A DNA stretch of 6,680 nt from JBDTLH01 sp039934875 (GCA_039934875.1 JBDTLH010000016.1:1-6680); one strand, 5' to 3'. Numbered from the stretch's first letter, positions 1 through 6,501 are shown. Program-made: numbers and translations. Notes: generated by a model not told the origin, from the letters alone.

Positions 1-2727
1 AATGCGAATCCTGGTAATCGGCACTACCGGGAGACCAGTGCCCAGCAAAGACCAGCTCTGCCCGGCGTCGGCAGTATAGAACATACCAATGTCGGTGCCT
101 ACGTAAATAGTGTTTGCATCATTCGGGTCTAGAGCGATCGCATCCGCCGGAACATCAGGAAAGACGTTGGCGGGTGCGATATTAGTCCAATGTGCTCCGA
201 AATCGGTTGTCTTCAATACATGTGAAACTCCGAAACCCATCACTGTTATCAAGACGGTGCCGCCGGTGGGGTCTTTGGGATCGACCACAATATCGGAGAC
301 CGGAGAACCACCAGTACCGCTGCCCACGGTAACATCAGACCATTGCGGGCTGGCCGCAGTCGAGTCGCGGGTGACAAAAATATGCCCCGAAGCAGCGGTG
401 ACTGCTCCGTTTGAGTCGGCGCCTGCGCTCATGCCAACGTACACCACCTTTGACACGCTGTAGCGCTGGTTGTTCACCGAAACAGTTCCCGATGGGCCCC
501 CGGCCGCGATGGAACGAATGTTGGTCTCTCCGCCGCAAGAAGCCGGCGCGGGCACTCCGGTGACCAGGTAATCGAACATGGGACTTGATGCGCCCAAACC
601 GTTCCAGCTTGCGCCTCCCGCGCCGGGACCGCGCCACAACCGGCAGGTTCCCACGAATAGTAAGTCGGGGCTCTGCGGCTCCAGTTTGAATGGGGTAAAG
701 AAATCTCCCGCGTCGCCGCCCACTTCGCTGTTGTCAATGTTCGCGGAAAGAAAATTCGGCGGAAGCCCGAATGTGCCTTGGGTGCATGCTGCTCCACTGG
801 TGCATTGCTGAATGCTAATGTCGGTATTCTCGCTATACCAAATTTGCCCTGCTGCCACTGCGGTACCGTCCGGAGTAGTGCCCGCATTCGGATCAATTTC
901 GCTATAGCCGCCGTCCCCTCCATTGACTGCCAGCCAGTGCATTCCTAAGGAGCCTGTGGTCGCCGAGGTTCCGGTGTGCTCCGCCCCGGCTAGCAGGACC
1001 GCCGGGTCGAATGGATTTTGCGCGAAGCTGATGAACTCAGAGATGGGCCCAAGGTTCGCGTTCAAGCTTTGGAACGGGTTCTGAGCCGAGCCGCAACCAT
1101 CTCCGGGGGCGCCATTCAGCGAGCGATATACTCCACCGTCATTCGCGAAGAACATTACGTTCGGGTCCGTCGCAACCACAGACATCGCATGCTGATCGGC
1201 ATGGACATGCGCGAACGGTGACAGCACGGAACCGCCATTGCAGGCCTGATAGACATTGGTCAGGTTCACCCAAGCATTCGCGGTCGTACAGTTGGCGGTA
1301 TTGCCCAGATCGCAGCGATAAATATCGCGCGTTCCCACGAATACCTGCGTTCCGCTTCCCGCCGGGACTGCGGATATCCAAAGATCATAGCGCCCTTGAA
1401 TCAGCTCTCTGCAAGTCGCGCCTTCGCACTCGGTAATTCCACTTCTGGTTGTCGGGGCGCCATTCACTGTGGGCAGAGTAGGATCGATGTCGGAAACCGG
1501 GCTCCAGGAAACGGGTGTTCCATTGGCTGGAAGCAGTTGGGCGTCCGTGGCTGTGGAAATTCCCTGACTCACCTCTTGCCCATCCACCGCGATAATGAAC
1601 ATAGTGTGCGTAACCGGCTGGATTGCAAACTGCGCACGGTAAAAGGGGCAAGTCGCGTTGGAGATGGCAGTTGGGCAGCTCGCAAGGGTCAATGAGGTGA
1701 ACGGTTGCACCGCCATGCGCGTGAAGCTGGCGCCATCGGGCGACTCATAGACTCCGTGATCGCGCAGCGCCGCATAAAACTTATGGGTAAATGGATTGAA
1801 AATAACCTGGGTTGCGGAGGCTGGATTGGTCCCTCCACCCACAGGAGATCCAGAATCGGTTACGCTTGCCAGCGTCCATGTGTTCCCGGCATCGCTCGAG
1901 TAGTAAAGTCCGCGCACTGCAGCGAAGTTGCTGCTCCCGGGATAGACTACGCCCGCCGCCGAGGCGACCACGACATTAGGGCTGTCCTGCGAGAAGGCGA
2001 TGGAGGTGAAGCCAATGCCGCGCAGCGGCAAAACGCGTCCATTTCCATCGCTCGCGCTGCCGATTGAGATCCAAGTCTGGCCTCCATCCGCGGAGCGCAG
2101 AATGCCTTGACCATAATAGGAATCGGACGAGCTATCGCCCTCTCCCGTTCCCGCCAGAACCACTTGAGCATTGTCCGGCTTGATGGCGATTGCGCCAATC
2201 ACCAGGCTGGGTTGAGTGTCGGTCAGTGGAGCCCACGAAACGCTGGTTGGGTCACTGGCCGCTGCATTCATACTCTTCCAAACGCCTCCTCCGGAAGTGC
2301 CGGCGTACACTGTGTTCCCCGTGCCGTCCGCTTGATCCACGGCGATCGAAATTACGCGGCCAGTAACCACGCCGTAATCCTGGAGGCCCCCAGTGCCCGG
2401 ATCGGAAGCCAACGATACCGGCCCGAGTGACTGCCATGCGTTGTTACCAGGGCTGCTCAGGCCTCTGGCAGCGAAGCCCTTCAAGTTATCGCGCTCGCGC
2501 AACTCAAGCCGCTTGCTCCATGCCCTGTGGAGGAGGTCTGAGCTACTAGCGCCGTTTGCCGCGCGCCCTCGTAAGAACCATGCGTCCCGCCGCATTCTAT
2601 CTAGTGAGAGTTGGGAGCTTGCAGGCTGCTTGGAGGTGGGAAGATATTGGTTCCCGGTCTGACTTAGTCCATATCGGCACAACAAAATAGCCAGCAGGGG
2701 TAATGCCAAGAAGCCACGGATGCTCAT
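1..2727 (-). CDS. Large secreted BNR/Asp-box beta-propeller protein (C-terminus beyond window)
   Basis: This is an uninterrupted reading frame of 909 codons from ATG at 2727 to the left edge, with no stop. The start is well fixed: GGAG (2736-2739) lies 8 nt upstream and an in-frame TAA lies two codons upstream. Residues 1-23 look like a Sec signal peptide (SIR, then a hydrophobic run FLALPLLAILL). C17 is not in a good lipobox. Residues 40-80 are Arg-rich and probably helical. Propeller strands follow: VYAGTSGGGVWKS (140-152), Asp-boxes SADGGQTW (212-219), SSDAGNTW (277-284), TTDFGAHW (840-847) and TADAGQSW (885-892), plus HVHADQHA (507-514), NDGGVYRS (529-536) and GGDGGY (603-608). Twelve cysteines lie between 351 and 731, several in close pairs, as expected for an exported disulfide-bonded protein. 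Families with this fold include sialidases, GH74 and sortilin/VPS10-like proteins; I see no catalytic signature, so substrate and activity are unknown. The secreted propeller architecture is secure; a role in binding or cell-surface interaction is inference. Confidence 0.88.
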   Translation of the reverse strand, partial: MSIRGFLALPLLAILLCRYGLSQTGNQYLPTSKQPASSQLSLDRMRRDAWFLRGRAANGASSSDLLHRAWSKRLELRERDNLKGFAARGLSSPGNNAWQSLGPVSLASDPGTGGLQDYGVVTGRVISIAVDQADGTGNTVYAGTSGGGVWKSMNAAASDPTSVSWAPLTDTQPSLVIGAIAIKPDNAQVVLAGTGEGDSSSDSYYGQGILRSADGGQTWISIGSASDGNGRVLPLRGIGFTSIAFSQDSPNVVVASAAGVVYPGSSNFAAVRGLYYSSDAGNTWTLASVTDSGSPVGGGTNPASATQVIFNPFTHKFYAALRDHGVYESPDGASFTRMAVQPFTSLTLASCPTAISNATCPFYRAQFAIQPVTHTMFIIAVDGQEVSQGISTATDAQLLPANGTPVSWSPVSDIDPTLPTVNGAPTTRSGITECEGATCRELIQGRYDLWISAVPAGSGTQVFVGTRDIYRCDLGNTANCTTANAWVNLTNVYQACNGGSVLSPFAHVHADQHAMSVVATDPNVMFFANDGGVYRSLNGAPGDGCGSAQNPFQSLNANLGPISEFISFAQNPFDPAVLLAGAEHTGTSATTGSLGMHWLAVNGGDGGYSEIDPNAGTTPDGTAVAAGQIWYSENTDISIQQCTSGAACTQGTFGLPPNFLSANIDNSEVGGDAGDFFTPFKLEPQSPDLLFVGTCRLWRGPGAGGASWNGLGASSPMFDYLVTGVPAPASCGGETNIRSIAAGGPSGTVSVNNQRYSVSKVVYVGMSAGADSNGAVTAASGHIFVTRDSTAASPQWSDVTVGSGTGGSPVSDIVVDPKDPTGGTVLITVMGFGVSHVLKTTDFGAHWTNIAPANVFPDVPADAIALDPNDANTIYVGTDIGMFYTADAGQSWSLLGTGLPVVPITRIRI

Positions 2728-2749
2728 CCTTTAATCTCCAGCCTGCAAG
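2618..2749. repeat. 11-bp inverted repeat bracketing the BNR gene start
   Basis: CTTGCAGGCTG at 2618-2628 and its exact reverse complement CAGCCTGCAAG at 2739-2749 are separated by 110 bp. In the minus-strand mRNA the 2739-2749 arm lies immediately before the Shine-Dalgarno site and shares its first G. The 2618-2628 arm lies in roughly codons 34-37. Pairing would enclose the ribosome binding site and start codon in one large loop. The match is seen; any regulatory function is inference. Confidence 0.5.
2736..2739 (-). promoter_or_regulatory. Ribosome binding site of the BNR gene
   Basis: GGAG on the minus strand is separated by 8 nt from the ATG at 2727. A second weaker purine run (AAAGG) directly abuts the ATG and is too close to act as the main site. 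This site, with the in-frame TAA just upstream, decides the start codon. Confidence 0.75.
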
Positions 2750-2758
2750 TTGCGAATG

Positions 2759-2774
2759 TGAGGTAGCTACCTCA
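2759..2774. repeat. 16-bp perfect palindrome in the BNR gene leader
   Basis: TGAGGTAGCTACCTCA is its own reverse complement over all 16 bases. It sits about 36-51 nt downstream of the predicted transcription start and 31 nt upstream of the ATG. It could be an operator for a dimeric regulator acting just downstream of the promoter. In RNA it could fold as a 6-bp stem with an AGCT loop. It has no U-tract and would be a poor terminator. Confidence 0.7.
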
Positions 2775-2792
2775 AAGTGGCGGCTGGATGGT

Positions 2793-2810
2793 GGATCGGA
2801 TCAGAGGATC
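2793..2810. repeat. Three GGATC direct repeats at the predicted transcription start
   Basis: GGATC occurs at 2793-2797, 2798-2802 and 2806-2810 on the plus strand (GATCC on the transcribed strand). The first two are directly adjacent and the third follows after 3 nt. The cluster lies exactly at and just downstream of the predicted start of the BNR transcript. It may be a binding site or simply low-complexity sequence. Confidence 0.45.
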
Positions 2811-2816
2811 GACTCA

Positions 2817-2844
2817 ATGATACAGGTACAAACCAGGATGTCAA
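2817..2844 (-). promoter_or_regulatory. Sigma70-type promoter for the BNR gene
   Basis: On the minus strand a perfect -35 hexamer TTGACA (2844-2839) is followed after 16 nt by TATCAT (2822-2817), one mismatch from TATAAT. Transcription would start near 2810 and give a leader of about 83 nt before the ATG at 2727. The site lies in the spacer after rfbB, so the BNR gene can be transcribed independently of the rfb operon. The match to consensus is seen; activity is inferred. Confidence 0.65.
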
Positions 2845-2901
2845 ATAGAGATTTTGCCTGTCCTGTTCGCTCGCGTTTTGGGGTGGTTGAAGAATACCCG
2901 A

Positions 2902-3981
2902 TCATTGCTCTGCGGCTGCTTCGTACTGAATCGTAAGCCATCGCTGATAAGCTCCAGAATTGACGTTCTCACACCATTGACGGTTCGCAAGGTACCACGC
3001 GACCGTCTTTCGAATCCCACTCTCGAAGCTCTCGGCTGGCCTCCACCCTAATTCGCTCTCGATCTTCGATGTATTGACTGCATAGCGGCGGTCATGGCCG
3101 GGCCGGTCCTGCACAAACCTGATTAAATCGTGGTGAGGACGAAACTGGGAGTCGGGTTCAAGGCTATCTAGCACCCCGCAGACCGTCCGTACCACAGCAA
3201 TATTTTCCATCTCGCTCGAACCGCCGATGTTGTAGGTTTCGCCTATCCTGCCGCGCTCCATCACTGCTCGGAGCGCCGCGCAGTGATCTTCGACAAAGAG
3301 CCAATCCCGCACATTCTTGCCGTCTCCGTATATGGGAAGGCCCTTGCCTTGTAGCGCGTTCAAGATAATCAGCGGGATGAGCTTCTCGGGGAATTGATAA
3401 GGGCCGTAGTTATTGGAGCAATTCGTCGTCAGCGTAGGTAGTCCATACGTATGGTGGTACGCCCTTACCAAGTGGTCGCTGGCGGCCTTCGATGCAGAGT
3501 ATGGGCTGTTCGGAGCATAGGGCGTCGTTTCGCTGAATTTTAGGTCTTGCGGGGAGAGTGAACCGTACACCTCGTCCGTGGAGACATGCAAAAAGCGGAA
3601 GCCCTTCCGGGCGATGGGATCCAGCGCTTCCCAATATTCTTTGGCAGCCTCCAGCAACGAAAATGTTCCACAAATATTCGTCTGAATGAAGGCGGCGGGC
3701 CCCAATATGGAGCGGTCAACGTGGCTCTCGGCGGCGAAATGAATGATGGCGGCGGGTGCATGGTCATGAAGGGTTCTGCTCACCAGCTCCCGGTCATCGA
3801 TGCTGCCTTTCACGAATGTGTACCGGCGGTCACGCCCCAGAGCAGCAAGATTTTCCGGGTTTCCGGCATAAGTGAGGTCGTCCAGATTAATGACTGGAGT
3901 GCCCTTGCTTTCGATCCAGCTATGAATAAAATTCGAGCCGATAAAACCGCTTCCGCCAGTAACTACGATCGAAGATTTCAA
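2902..3981 (-). CDS. rfbB: dTDP-glucose 4,6-dehydratase
   Basis: Converts dTDP-glucose to dTDP-4-keto-6-deoxyglucose using bound NAD+, the second step of dTDP-L-rhamnose synthesis, in the cytoplasm. The 359-residue length is normal for the family. It is an extended short-chain dehydrogenase: GGSGFIG NAD-binding loop (9-15), HFAAESHVDRS (81-91), the catalytic Thr-Asp-Glu triplet T135-D136-E137 within STDEVYG, and Y161/K165 in YSASK. It also has NNYGPYQFPEK (190-200) and RDWLFVEDHC (225-234), both typical of RmlB. The start codon is TTG, overlapping the rfbD stop as TTGA (3978-3981). No ATG or GTG is available before the NAD loop, and GGAG lies 8 nt upstream, so TTG is the sensible start. It is the last gene of the rfb operon; no convincing intrinsic terminator follows. 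The symbol rmlB is equivalent. Confidence 0.97.
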   Translation of the reverse strand: MKSSIVVTGGSGFIGSNFIHSWIESKGTPVINLDDLTYAGNPENLAALGRDRRYTFVKGSIDDRELVSRTLHDHAPAAIIHFAAESHVDRSILGPAAFIQTNICGTFSLLEAAKEYWEALDPIARKGFRFLHVSTDEVYGSLSPQDLKFSETTPYAPNSPYSASKAASDHLVRAYHHTYGLPTLTTNCSNNYGPYQFPEKLIPLIILNALQGKGLPIYGDGKNVRDWLFVEDHCAALRAVMERGRIGETYNIGGSSEMENIAVVRTVCGVLDSLEPDSQFRPHHDLIRFVQDRPGHDRRYAVNTSKIESELGWRPAESFESGIRKTVAWYLANRQWCENVNSGAYQRWLTIQYEAAAEQ

Positions 3982-4910
3982 AGTGACAGCTCCAAGTTCT
4001 CAGCGCCCTGATTGAGCTCGATCATCGTGGACTCGAGTGCTGATTTCCAGTCCGGGCCCCGTATGCCGAACGTGCGTTCCAGTTTTTCGCAACTCAAAAC
4101 GGAATGCCTGGGCCGCCTCGCTGGCGTGGGATATTCTTCCGAGCTGATAGGCAACAAAGACTCAATCATCAGAGCAATCTCCCGTGACCTTGCCTCGCTG
4201 AATATGGCTTCTGCAAAACTAAACCAGGTTGTGGCTCCGGAACAAGCCAGATGAAACACCCCCGATAGTTGCTGACGCTCCACCGTAGACGCATCTAGGA
4301 TTTTCCGCACGATTTCCCATGTCGCAGCAGCGATGAAATTGACGCCGGTGGGAGATCCGAACTGATCGTTTACCACCCGAATCTGCTTTTGTTCACGTGC
4401 CAATCGAAGCATCGTCAATAGAAAGTTCTGCCGCCTGCTGCCATAGAGCCAGCAGGTCCTCAGAATAACGTGGTCCGCTCCGGAAGCGATAATCGCTTCA
4501 TCGCCAGCCAACTTACTACCGCCGTAAACATTGAGCGGACCTACCGGATCATCCTCGAGATAGGGCCGTTGCTTCTCTCCGGAATAGACATAGTCCGTCG
4601 AATAGTGAATTAGCGGAATCCCACGAAGAGCCGTTTCTTCCGCCATGATTCTCGGCGCCTCCGCATTGATTGAAAAAGCAAGCTCCTGCTCCGTCTCTGC
4701 GAGGTCCACCGCCGTATAAGCGGCTGCATTCACAACCAACCTTGGAGAGTGTTCCGCGATGCACTCACGAATGGTCCGTTCCGACGTTAGATCCACCTCG
4801 GGCCTGCTGGCGCTGCGAATATACATGTTCGATGGCGCCGCTCGAAGCAGAGAATATGCCACCTGTCCCTTCCTTCCGAAGATCAATACATCAGCCTTCA
4901 TGGTGCTCAC
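3978..4910 (-). CDS. rfbD: dTDP-4-dehydrorhamnose reductase
   Basis: Reduces dTDP-4-keto-L-rhamnose to dTDP-L-rhamnose with NAD(P)H, the last step of the pathway. It is an RmlD-type extended short-chain dehydrogenase of 310 residues, near the usual length. Visible signatures are the N-terminal loop FGRKGQVA (11-18), NAAAYTAVD (61-69), STDYVYSG (104-111), the catalytic pair Y129/K133 in YGGSK, DQFGSPT (182-188) and the C-terminal YPTPARRPRHSVLS substrate-binding region (260-273). The third glycine of the usual GxxGxxG loop is Ala18. The annotated start is GTG, overlapping the rfbC stop as GTGA (4907-4910). An alternative ATG lies three codons inside (4899-4901) and would align better with the usual short N-terminus. 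Neither start has a clear Shine-Dalgarno site, which points to translational coupling. The symbol rmlD is equivalent. Confidence 0.95.
   Translation of the reverse strand: MSTMKADVLIFGRKGQVAYSLLRAAPSNMYIRSASRPEVDLTSERTIRECIAEHSPRLVVNAAAYTAVDLAETEQELAFSINAEAPRIMAEETALRGIPLIHYSTDYVYSGEKQRPYLEDDPVGPLNVYGGSKLAGDEAIIASGADHVILRTCWLYGSRRQNFLLTMLRLAREQKQIRVVNDQFGSPTGVNFIAAATWEIVRKILDASTVERQQLSGVFHLACSGATTWFSFAEAIFSEARSREIALMIESLLPISSEEYPTPARRPRHSVLSCEKLERTFGIRGPDWKSALESTMIELNQGAENLELSL
3990..3993 (-). promoter_or_regulatory. Ribosome binding site supporting the TTG start of rfbB
   Basis: GGAG within the last codons of rfbD lies 8 nt upstream of TTG at 3981. It is the best ribosome binding site inside the rfb operon and supports initiation at TTG, which also overlaps the rfbD TGA stop. 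Confidence 0.65.
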
Positions 4911-5452
4911 AAGGTTTCGGCTGCCGAAAGCGGGATTCCGTTTGCATCCTTACTCGATAGTCGCGGCTCCGCGTCATCCAACGGCCAGGTTATTCCGATC
5001 GCCGGATCATCCCACCTTATGCTCCTTTCGAACTGCGGTGCATAGTAATCTGTGGCTTTGTAGAGTACCTCATTCCAATTCGAAAGCGTCAGGAAGCCGT
5101 GCGCAAATCCCCGCGGGACCCACAACATCTTGCGGTTCTCCGATGAGAGCTCGACGCCCACATGGCTTCCGAACGTCGGGGACCCTCTCCGGACATCCAC
5201 GGCAACATCGTAAATCGATCCGGCAATGACCCGCACCAACTTGCCTTGCGTTTGCCTAACTTGGTAGTGTAGTCCGCGCAAAACGTTCTTTCCTGAACCG
5301 GAGTGATTGTCCTGCACGAAGCAAATCTCGTCTCCCACCACAGCATTGAACTCATGCTGTTGGAAAGACTCGAAGAAGAAGCCGCGGGAGTCGCCAAATA
5401 ACTGAGGCTCCAGGACCATGACTTGGGGGATTGATGTAAGGGTGGTTCGCAC
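4907..5452 (-). CDS. rfbC: dTDP-4-dehydrorhamnose 3,5-epimerase
   Basis: Epimerises C3 and C5 of dTDP-4-keto-6-deoxyglucose to give dTDP-4-keto-L-rhamnose, the third pathway step. It is a cupin-fold RmlC of 181 residues, the usual length. Signatures are the N-terminal SIPQVMVLEPQLFGDSRGFFFESF region (7-30), FVQDNHS (45-51), VLRGLHYQ (57-64) with the catalytic base His62, K71 in GKLVRV, WVPRGFAHGF (111-120), YKATDYY (131-137) and D169 near the C-terminus, which would form the dyad with His62. The start is GTG at 5452, 2 nt after the TAA of rfbA. No ATG lies nearby except at codon 12, which would remove the conserved N-terminus. Only a weak GGGTG lies about 8 nt upstream. It overlaps rfbD by 3 nt, consistent with one operon. 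The symbol rmlC is equivalent. Confidence 0.96.
   Translation of the reverse strand: MRTTLTSIPQVMVLEPQLFGDSRGFFFESFQQHEFNAVVGDEICFVQDNHSGSGKNVLRGLHYQVRQTQGKLVRVIAGSIYDVAVDVRRGSPTFGSHVGVELSSENRKMLWVPRGFAHGFLTLSNWNEVLYKATDYYAPQFERSIRWDDPAIGITWPLDDAEPRLSSKDANGIPLSAAETL
4915..4929. repeat. Hairpin-forming inverted repeat at the rfbC-rfbD junction
   Basis: TTTCGGC and GCCGAAA flank a single base, giving a 15-nt inverted repeat; the realistic RNA form is a 5-bp stem with a 5-nt loop. It lies in the last rfbC codons, 4 nt upstream of the rfbD GTG, where a Shine-Dalgarno site would be expected but none is seen. A ribosome finishing rfbC would melt it. Confidence 0.5.
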
Positions 5453-5454
5453 CG

Positions 5455-6345
5455 TTAGAACACCCGTTCCGAGCTCAAGGAGAGCAGATAAGCCCCATAG
5501 CCACTCTTTTCCAGCGGTTCCGCAATCCGTGCAAGGTCTGCCTTATTGATCCAGCCATTGCGAAATGCAACCTCTTCCGGACAACATATTTTTAAGCCCT
5601 GCCGCTTCTCCAGCGTCTGAATAAAGAGGGCTGCTTCCAGCAACGAATCATGCGTCCCGGTGTCCAGCCACGCATTGCCGCGCCCCATCACCTCCACTCT
5701 CAGCTTGTTGCGTTCCAGATAATGTCGATTGACGTCGGTGATTTCAAGCTCGCCGCGCGGCGATGGCTTCAAATTGGCGGCGATCTCAACCACCTCAGGA
5801 TCGTAAAAGTACAGACCGGTGACCGCGTACCGCGACTTGGGCTGCAGCGGCTTCTCTTCGATGCTGATCGCCCTGCCGGATCCGTCAAACTCGACCACCC
5901 CGTAACGCTCCGGATCCTGGACTGGATAAGCGAATACCGTAGCGCCCTCAGTGGCGCTTGCCGCTTCTCTGAGTCCCGACGATAGGTCATGACCATAAAA
6001 AATATTGTCTCCTAGAATGAGGCAGGAGCACTCTCCTCTAATGAACTCTTTTCCAATGATGAATGCCTCGGCCAGTCCGCCGGGTCTTGTCTGAATGGCG
6101 TATTCCAAATGGATGCCGAACTGCTCGCCCGACCCGAGGAGTTGCCGGAAGCGTGGCGTGTCCTCCGGGGTTGAGATGATCAGGACATCCTGTATCCCCG
6201 CCAGCATCAACGTGCTCAGCGGATAGTAGATCATCGGCTTGTCATAGACCGGTAGGAGTTGTTTGGAGGTGCAATAGGTGATCGGGTACAGCCGTGTGCC
6301 GGACCCGCCGGCGAGAATGATTCCTCTGCGTTGTGATGGCTGCAT
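5455..6345 (-). CDS. rfbA: Glucose-1-phosphate thymidylyltransferase
   Basis: Joins glucose-1-phosphate and dTTP to give dTDP-glucose and pyrophosphate, the first and feedback-controlled step of dTDP-L-rhamnose synthesis in RmlA enzymes. The 296-residue length is typical of the long tetrameric class. Signatures are the nucleotide-binding loop LAGGSGTRLYP (11-21), SKQLLPVYDKPMIYYPLS (27-44), GDN with Mg-binding D113 (112-114), EEKP (163-166), GLYFYD (177-182), RGELEITDVN (197-206) and AWLDTGTHDSL with the second metal ligand D228. At 85-95 it reads QTRPGGLAEAF, where many homologues have Asp or Glu at the first of the two glycines. The ATG at 6345 gives the canonical N-terminus; a weak AGGGA lies about 8 nt upstream. 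It is the first gene of the operon, with rfbC following after 2 nt. The symbol rmlA is equivalent. Confidence 0.97.
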   Translation of the reverse strand: MQPSQRRGIILAGGSGTRLYPITYCTSKQLLPVYDKPMIYYPLSTLMLAGIQDVLIISTPEDTPRFRQLLGSGEQFGIHLEYAIQTRPGGLAEAFIIGKEFIRGECSCLILGDNIFYGHDLSSGLREAASATEGATVFAYPVQDPERYGVVEFDGSGRAISIEEKPLQPKSRYAVTGLYFYDPEVVEIAANLKPSPRGELEITDVNRHYLERNKLRVEVMGRGNAWLDTGTHDSLLEAALFIQTLEKRQGLKICCPEEVAFRNGWINKADLARIAEPLEKSGYGAYLLSLSSERVF

Positions 6346-6358
6346 ATGGAGAATCCCT

Positions 6359-6387
6359 ATTATCCCATTTTGCGTTTTCTGTGCGAA
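6359..6387 (-). promoter_or_regulatory. Possible promoter of the rfbACDB operon
   Basis: On the minus strand TTCGCA (6387-6382, four of six to the -35 consensus) is followed after 17 nt by GATAAT (6364-6359, five of six to -10). Transcription would start near 6352, leaving only about 6-7 nt before the rfbA ATG, so the mRNA would be almost leaderless. The short leader makes this tentative. No better-spaced promoter was found between the upstream terminator and rfbA. Confidence 0.3.
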
Positions 6388-6484
6388 TCCGACTCAATAA
6401 GGTATCAGACCAAACTCCAAGAGAACCGTGAAAAGATTACATTCACCGCCGTGGTATCTTGTCTCAGTTTTCTTGAAATCCGTT

Positions 6485-6501
6485 GTGCAGCATCGTGCAG
6501 C
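6485..6501. repeat. Pair of GTGCAGC direct repeats in the rfb leader region
   Basis: GTGCAGC occurs at 6485-6491 and 6495-6501, spaced exactly 10 bp apart, one helical turn. The pair lies between the upstream terminator and rfbA. It could be a regulator site on one DNA face or chance. A separate short inverted repeat, GTGAA-N9-TTCAC, lies at 6428-6446 in the same leader. Confidence 0.35.

Noticed and set aside
110..463. Plus-strand open frame of 117 codons
   Set aside because: It lies wholly opposite the long BNR frame, whose translation shows clear Asp-box motifs; the plus-strand product has no recognisable pattern.
474..923. Minus-strand open frame of 149 codons
   Set aside because: It is an out-of-phase shadow of the BNR gene, which uses a different minus-strand frame through this stretch.
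2674..2727. Lipoprotein signal at Cys17 of the BNR protein
   Set aside because: The residues before Cys17 are ILL, lacking the small residue normally required at -1, so ordinary signal-peptidase cleavage after about residue 22 is more likely.
1..2727. Sialidase or GH74 glycosidase annotation for the BNR protein
   Set aside because: Asp-boxes are structural and occur in many propellers; no sialidase arginine triad or GH74 catalytic motif could be identified.
2870..2901. Terminator directly after rfbB
   Set aside because: Only a 4-bp GGGT/ACCC pairing without a following U-tract is present, too weak to call.
4759..5229. Plus-strand open frame of 156 codons
   Set aside because: It runs antisense across the rfbD-rfbC junction, where both minus-strand genes are unmistakable.
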